Assembly (NCBI GenBank): GCA_016763895.1 | Contig: JAESSV010000260.1 | Location: 1-7,576 of the forward strand | From: Magnetovibrio sp. | Lineage (GTDB): Bacteria > Pseudomonadota > Alphaproteobacteria > Rhodospirillales > Magnetovibrionaceae | Reading direction: 5' to 3' | Length of the DNA stretch: 7,576 nucleotides | Part shown: in pieces, positions 5,683 through 7,576 of the stretch | How the letters are laid out: every line of letters begins with the position of its first letter | How positions within the stretch are numbered: position 1 is the stretch's first letter | Program-made: the position numbers and the translations under genes | The notes under the pieces: generated by a model | What the model was told of the DNA's origin: nothing | The model's database searches: none | Seen by the model: only the letters and a program-made list of their open reading frames with translations

Positions 5683-6056
5683 ATCCACAATTCCCCTAAT
5701 TCGGTTTGTTCCAGGAATACAAAGCCCAACAGTTTCGCCATTCGCGAACCCGCACGACTGTTGCAGCAGGTGAGAATTCGAAGATAAGAGGTTCTGCTTA
5801 AGGTCAACCGTGCTTTTCTGAATATGCCGGCCATGTTTTTTGAAGCATCTGGGGTGAAAGAAGCCCACAATTCTGCTTCTCCACGTCCTAAATCATACAA
5901 CCCGGCAACCGCTACAAGTTCTCCGGCGACTGCAGCTTTCCAAACAACACCGCCCGCACACATAACCCGCGCTGCATCCATTTCTGAAAAATTCTTTGGT
6001 TGCATCACTTCAACAGCATCATAAATCGTACAATTGGGTGAAACAACAATATCCAT
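5670..6056 (-). CDS. GNAT-fold-like protein (T7 gp13-type candidate)
   Basis: A 128-residue protein. The order of segments suits a small GNAT domain. A polar N-terminus leads into a beta-like GGVVWKAAVAGELVAVAGLYD, then ELWASFTPDASKNM, a helix FRKARLTLSR, and finally SRAGSRMAKLLGFVF before the last strand. The last of these matches the 'n..a.rf...lGF' motif near the GNAT C-terminus. The acetyl-CoA loop (Q/R-x-x-G-x-G/A) is not recognisable, so catalysis is doubtful. T7 internal virion protein gp13 belongs to the same fold group, and such genes commonly sit among podoviral structural genes, so a virion or assembly role is plausible. ATG 6056 lies two bases after the terminase stop (6059-6061). 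GTG at 6065 would overlap it and add 3 residues. No strong ribosome site is seen, so coupling to the terminase is likely. Confidence 0.65.
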   Translation of the reverse strand: MDIVVSPNCTIYDAVEVMQPKNFSEMDAARVMCAGGVVWKAAVAGELVAVAGLYDLGRGEAELWASFTPDASKNMAGIFRKARLTLSRTSYLRILTCCNSRAGSRMAKLLGFVFLEQTELGELWIWKV

Positions 6057-6058
6057 TT

Positions 6059-7576
6059 TCAACACTTGTGCGGATCAAAGCCACCGGGGACTTTCCCCCA
6101 GGGGGACGATCCGGTGGAACTGCCCGAGAAGCGGCCACGCGAAAATGTATCAATACCCCGACCGTTCTCAGATTTACCTGAAGCTGCCGAAATAACTCTA
6201 TGGCGACCGCGCAGACCCACCAGCCCATATTGCAGGCCATCCATCACATCAGACCAGGGATGGCTCTTTTCCGGTTTATCTTCAAATTCATTGCTTGCAG
6301 CATCCGAGAGTTTTCTAAATCGGTATTTTGCCAAAAAAGCTTCCAGCAAAATTGGGCAACGATCTTTGCTCAATTGAAAATGGCTGTTGGGTTCCAGATA
6401 GCCGCGCAATTCTGTATTGACCGCTTCAAGACGCATGGCCAGCTCATTGGAACCGCCACCGGGTATTAGGATCGGAATTTCCAAAATGGCGCGCAATATA
6501 TCCAGCGCGGCCAATTGCCCACCTTCTTTGTCGCCACCTTGTTCAGACGCCGGGTCAGCATAAAATTTCACTAAACGCGCATCGCTATAACGCTCATTCA
6601 ACCTGTTTTTCACGGCCTCCCCAAACCGTGCGGGCCCCACGCCATGACCGGGCACAATTTCATCAATCGCACAAGCGCCGCCATTTTCGTTGACCTGAAT
6701 AAATACAGCGGCACAATTGAGCGTATTGGTTGATACATCAGCTCCAATCACCAGCTGACGCCGGGCGTTAAATTTTATGGTTTGGCGGGCAATATGGCGG
6801 GTCGGCACAAATGCCGGATGCACCGGCTTGCCGCCGCGCGAGTATCCAAATTTATTGTTCACCATTCGATCAACAAACCATTGATCCTGGTTGTCTATGA
6901 TCCGGCTGTAATAATCGTCCTCCAGAGCAAACAGATTCTCTGCATCAGGTTCCAGCGCGCCGGGTTGCTGGAAAAATACTCTGTCAGGGGTAGGGCGCTT
7001 GATAAAAACCTCATAAACCCAATTGTCTACCGTCGGCGCATTGAGGTCGCCCAAAACAACTTTCATGCGCGCCGCTTCCGGGTCCACAAGAATGGTTCTG
7101 GAAGGATAGCGGCCAACCCGTTGCTCTGCATCGTCCAGCACACCTTTGACCATGGTGTCAGCTTCGTTTAGCCAGACGCCCGAATATTCCCGGCCACGCA
7201 TCAGCACTTCAAGTTTTTGATCACCAATGCCAACAAATTCAGTGATAACTTCCAACGGAATACCGTCTTTGCCAATAAATCGCAGGATGTGCGTTACTGG
7301 TCGGTCATTACCGCCCGCCCAGGACGAACCGGGGAAGCCTTTTGGAAACGATGCCTTCCATGTTTCCAGCACTGATTTTTCAACCGAGCGAAACGTATCG
7401 CGCACCACCAACCACCGGCACATTCGGGTTTTCTTCCGGGTGGCCGGATGGATAGCCACGGGCGCCATGGTTGCTGCCGTCAAACGGGCGAAAATACAAG
7501 TCGTGGTTTTGCCGCCACCCAACGGCCCCATTAGAAATTTAGTCAGGGCAGGCGACAGAACGAAGGCCTGCGTAAC
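6059..7576 (-). CDS. terL: Terminase large subunit (packaging ATPase and nuclease), 5' end missing
   Basis: The reading frame is open to the window edge; 505 residues are visible and only a short N-terminal piece is missing, because the Walker A motif already sits near visible residue 17. The N-terminal ATPase shows GPLGGGKTT (Walker A, 17-25), GVWLNEAD (Walker B, about 133-140, with the catalytic Glu after Asn) and GDLNAPTVDNW (176-186), the coupling motif. The nuclease domain shows VIGADVS (Asp about 280), FYADPASE (Asp about 341) and SHPWSDVMDGLQY (acidic residues about 443 and 446), a complete acidic set. The protein docks on the portal, pumps DNA into the procapsid and cuts it. The C-terminal 60 residues are Gly/Ser/Arg-rich and probably disordered. 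An in-frame ATG at 7531 is not the true start, since it would cut just before Walker A. No small terminase subunit is visible. Confidence 0.95.
   Translation of the reverse strand, partial: VTQAFVLSPALTKFLMGPLGGGKTTTCIFARLTAATMAPVAIHPATRKKTRMCRWLVVRDTFRSVEKSVLETWKASFPKGFPGSSWAGGNDRPVTHILRFIGKDGIPLEVITEFVGIGDQKLEVLMRGREYSGVWLNEADTMVKGVLDDAEQRVGRYPSRTILVDPEAARMKVVLGDLNAPTVDNWVYEVFIKRPTPDRVFFQQPGALEPDAENLFALEDDYYSRIIDNQDQWFVDRMVNNKFGYSRGGKPVHPAFVPTRHIARQTIKFNARRQLVIGADVSTNTLNCAAVFIQVNENGGACAIDEIVPGHGVGPARFGEAVKNRLNERYSDARLVKFYADPASEQGGDKEGGQLAALDILRAILEIPILIPGGGSNELAMRLEAVNTELRGYLEPNSHFQLSKDRCPILLEAFLAKYRFRKLSDAASNEFEDKPEKSHPWSDVMDGLQYGLVGLRGRHRVISAASGKSENGRGIDTFSRGRFSGSSTGSSPWGKVPGGFDPHKC

Noticed and set aside
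5683..5868. Extension of the 66-residue protein up to 5868
   Set aside because: The added part is entirely inside the GNAT-like gene in another frame and reads as low-quality sequence; a ribosome site supports the later start at 5682.
1..7576. CRISPR arrays, tRNAs, insertion sequences, integrase or attachment sites
   Set aside because: No regularly spaced repeats, cloverleaf sequences, transposase-like proteins or recombinases were found on either strand.

Overview
This window is a stretch of the virion-morphogenesis region of a tailed, short-tailed (podovirus-like) bacteriophage or prophage. Every credible gene lies on the minus strand, so transcription runs from position 7576 towards position 1. 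In that order it encodes: the large terminase subunit (5' end outside the window), a GNAT-fold-like protein, a small basic protein, the portal (head-tail connector), a small Bbp19-like protein, the scaffolding protein, the major capsid protein, a 91-residue accessory protein, a tail tubular protein A-like adaptor, and the N-terminal part of a tail tubular protein B-like nozzle. No integrase, lysis, replication, host or RNA gene is visible, so the window cannot show whether the phage is integrated. The host cannot be read directly. The style of the portal, scaffold and capsid proteins and the moderate base composition recall podoviruses of Alphaproteobacteria, but this is a weak inference.

The first block (7576 to 2738) is tightly packed. 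Stop and start codons abut or overlap (TGA-AA-ATG, overlapping genes near 5670-5682, two ATGA junctions), as expected for a translationally coupled operon carrying the DNA-packaging and portal-vertex genes and ending with the scaffold. A good Rho-independent terminator follows the scaffold stop.

The second block begins with a 211-bp gene-free leader (2527-2737), the only sizeable non-coding stretch. It holds the terminator, a 19-bp imperfect palindrome, a second copy of the palindrome's core (shared GTTACGGTC on the plus strand), and a 9-bp perfect hairpin whose 3' arm contains the Shine-Dalgarno sequence of the capsid gene. A very stable hairpin also follows the capsid stop (1595-1620), and a weaker one precedes the adaptor gene (1237-1274). 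The major capsid gene is therefore bracketed by potential RNA structures, while the low-copy proteins are simply coupled. This looks like expression-level control of the most abundant virion protein and is the most interesting part of the window.

Functionally the genes make one machine. Scaffold and capsid assemble the procapsid on the portal ring, the terminase pumps DNA through the portal, and the adaptor and nozzle then close the head and form the short tail. The small proteins and the GNAT-like protein are probable virion or assembly accessories. I see no defence system, CRISPR, insertion sequence or tRNA.
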